The position numbers and the translations under genes are program-made. DNA of 5,376 nucleotides from an uncultured Eubacteriales bacterium (GTDB lineage: Bacteria > Bacillota > Clostridia > Christensenellales > Borkfalkiaceae), in assembly GCA_900548285.1 (NCBI GenBank), contig URKE01000071.1, positions 1 through 5,376 on the forward strand. The letters run 5' to 3'. Below the pieces are notes generated by a model, which was given only the letters and a program-made list of their open reading frames with translations, was not told where the DNA came from and did no database searches. Positions within the stretch are counted from its first letter, which is position 1. Every line of letters starts with the position of its first letter. Shown here piece by piece: positions 5,188 through 5,376 of the stretch.

Positions 5188-5340
5188 ATGCAAAACAAAA
5201 ACGACAGTATCAAATGCGACGTTTGCGAATGCGAACACAATTACCACGGTAAAAACTGCTCCCTCGGCACGGTTAAGATAACCTGCTCGCAAAAGGGTTG
5301 CACCTGCTGCGGCGATTTTAACGAGAAAACTAACCATTAA
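5188..5340 (+). CDS. DUF1540 cysteine-rich small protein
   Basis: A 50-aa protein starting MQNKNDSIKCDVCECEHNYH. Eight cysteines lie at 10, 13, 15, 24, 33, 38, 40 and 41. The pattern I-x-C-x-V-x-x-C, H-N, then C-S-L-x-x-V-x-I and a closing C-x-C-C matches the DUF1540 family (PF07561), common in Firmicutes and of unknown function; the Cys/His content suggests metal binding. There is no signal peptide or membrane segment, so it should be cytosolic. The start is well set: GGAGG at 5175-5179 lies 8 nt before the ATG. It follows degV after 131 nt on the same strand, separated by the hairpin that contains its ribosome site. I know of no established link between DegV and DUF1540. Confidence 0.8.
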   Translation: MQNKNDSIKCDVCECEHNYHGKNCSLGTVKITCSQKGCTCCGDFNEKTNH

Positions 5341-5365
5341 CCTCGCGAAGAACGCAATGAATTAA

Positions 5366-5376
5366 GGGCGCCGCCC
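5366..5376 (+). terminator. GC-rich inverted repeat at the right edge, possible terminator start
   Basis: GGGCGCCGCCC at the end of the window is self-complementary in its outer bases, located 25 nt after the DUF1540 stop codon. That is a natural place for a terminator stem, but any T-run would be beyond the window, and the visible stem is short. Confidence 0.25.

Overview
The window reads like a contig from an anaerobic low-to-mid GC Firmicute (Clostridia-type, plausibly a gut commensal). The support is a Gram-positive lipoprotein with a clean lipobox, an ECF-type transporter component, an S-layer homology (SLH) end, AGGAGG-class ribosome sites, a DegV protein and a DUF1540 cysteine-rich mini-protein. 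No RNA genes, CRISPR array or insertion sequence were seen.

Left block (1 to about 1321, all minus strand): the last 28 codons of an SLH-domain protein, then a lipoprotein with a C-terminal DUF4430 (transcobalamin-like) domain, then the first 59 codons of an EcfT transmembrane protein running off the left edge. The three are packed with 2-nt gaps, as in an operon. They suggest a surface-capture plus ECF-import system, possibly for a cobalamin-like or other small ligand (inference).

At about 1321-1330 this block meets, with no spacer and no terminator, the 3' end of an intact fucO-like gene. The SLH gene has lost all its upstream part there. This is either a real rearrangement breakpoint or an assembly chimera, and it is the most important caveat in the window.

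Middle block (1330-3815, minus): an MFS transporter followed by a lactaldehyde reductase/1,2-propanediol dehydrogenase (FucO family). Together they suggest uptake and fermentative disposal of a deoxy-sugar such as fucose or rhamnose (inference for the transporter). The MFS promoter carries a near-perfect 26-bp palindrome filling its spacer and -10, a strong operator candidate.

The divergent intergenic region (3816-4204) holds that promoter/operator, a GC-rich leader hairpin, a short direct repeat and a very good sigma-A-type promoter for the rightward genes.

Right block (4205-5340, plus): degV (fatty-acid-binding family), then a 50-aa, eight-cysteine DUF1540 protein. Between them lies a hairpin whose 3' arm is the Shine-Dalgarno sequence of the small gene and which is followed directly by six Ts. 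It could act as terminator, as translational lock, or both.
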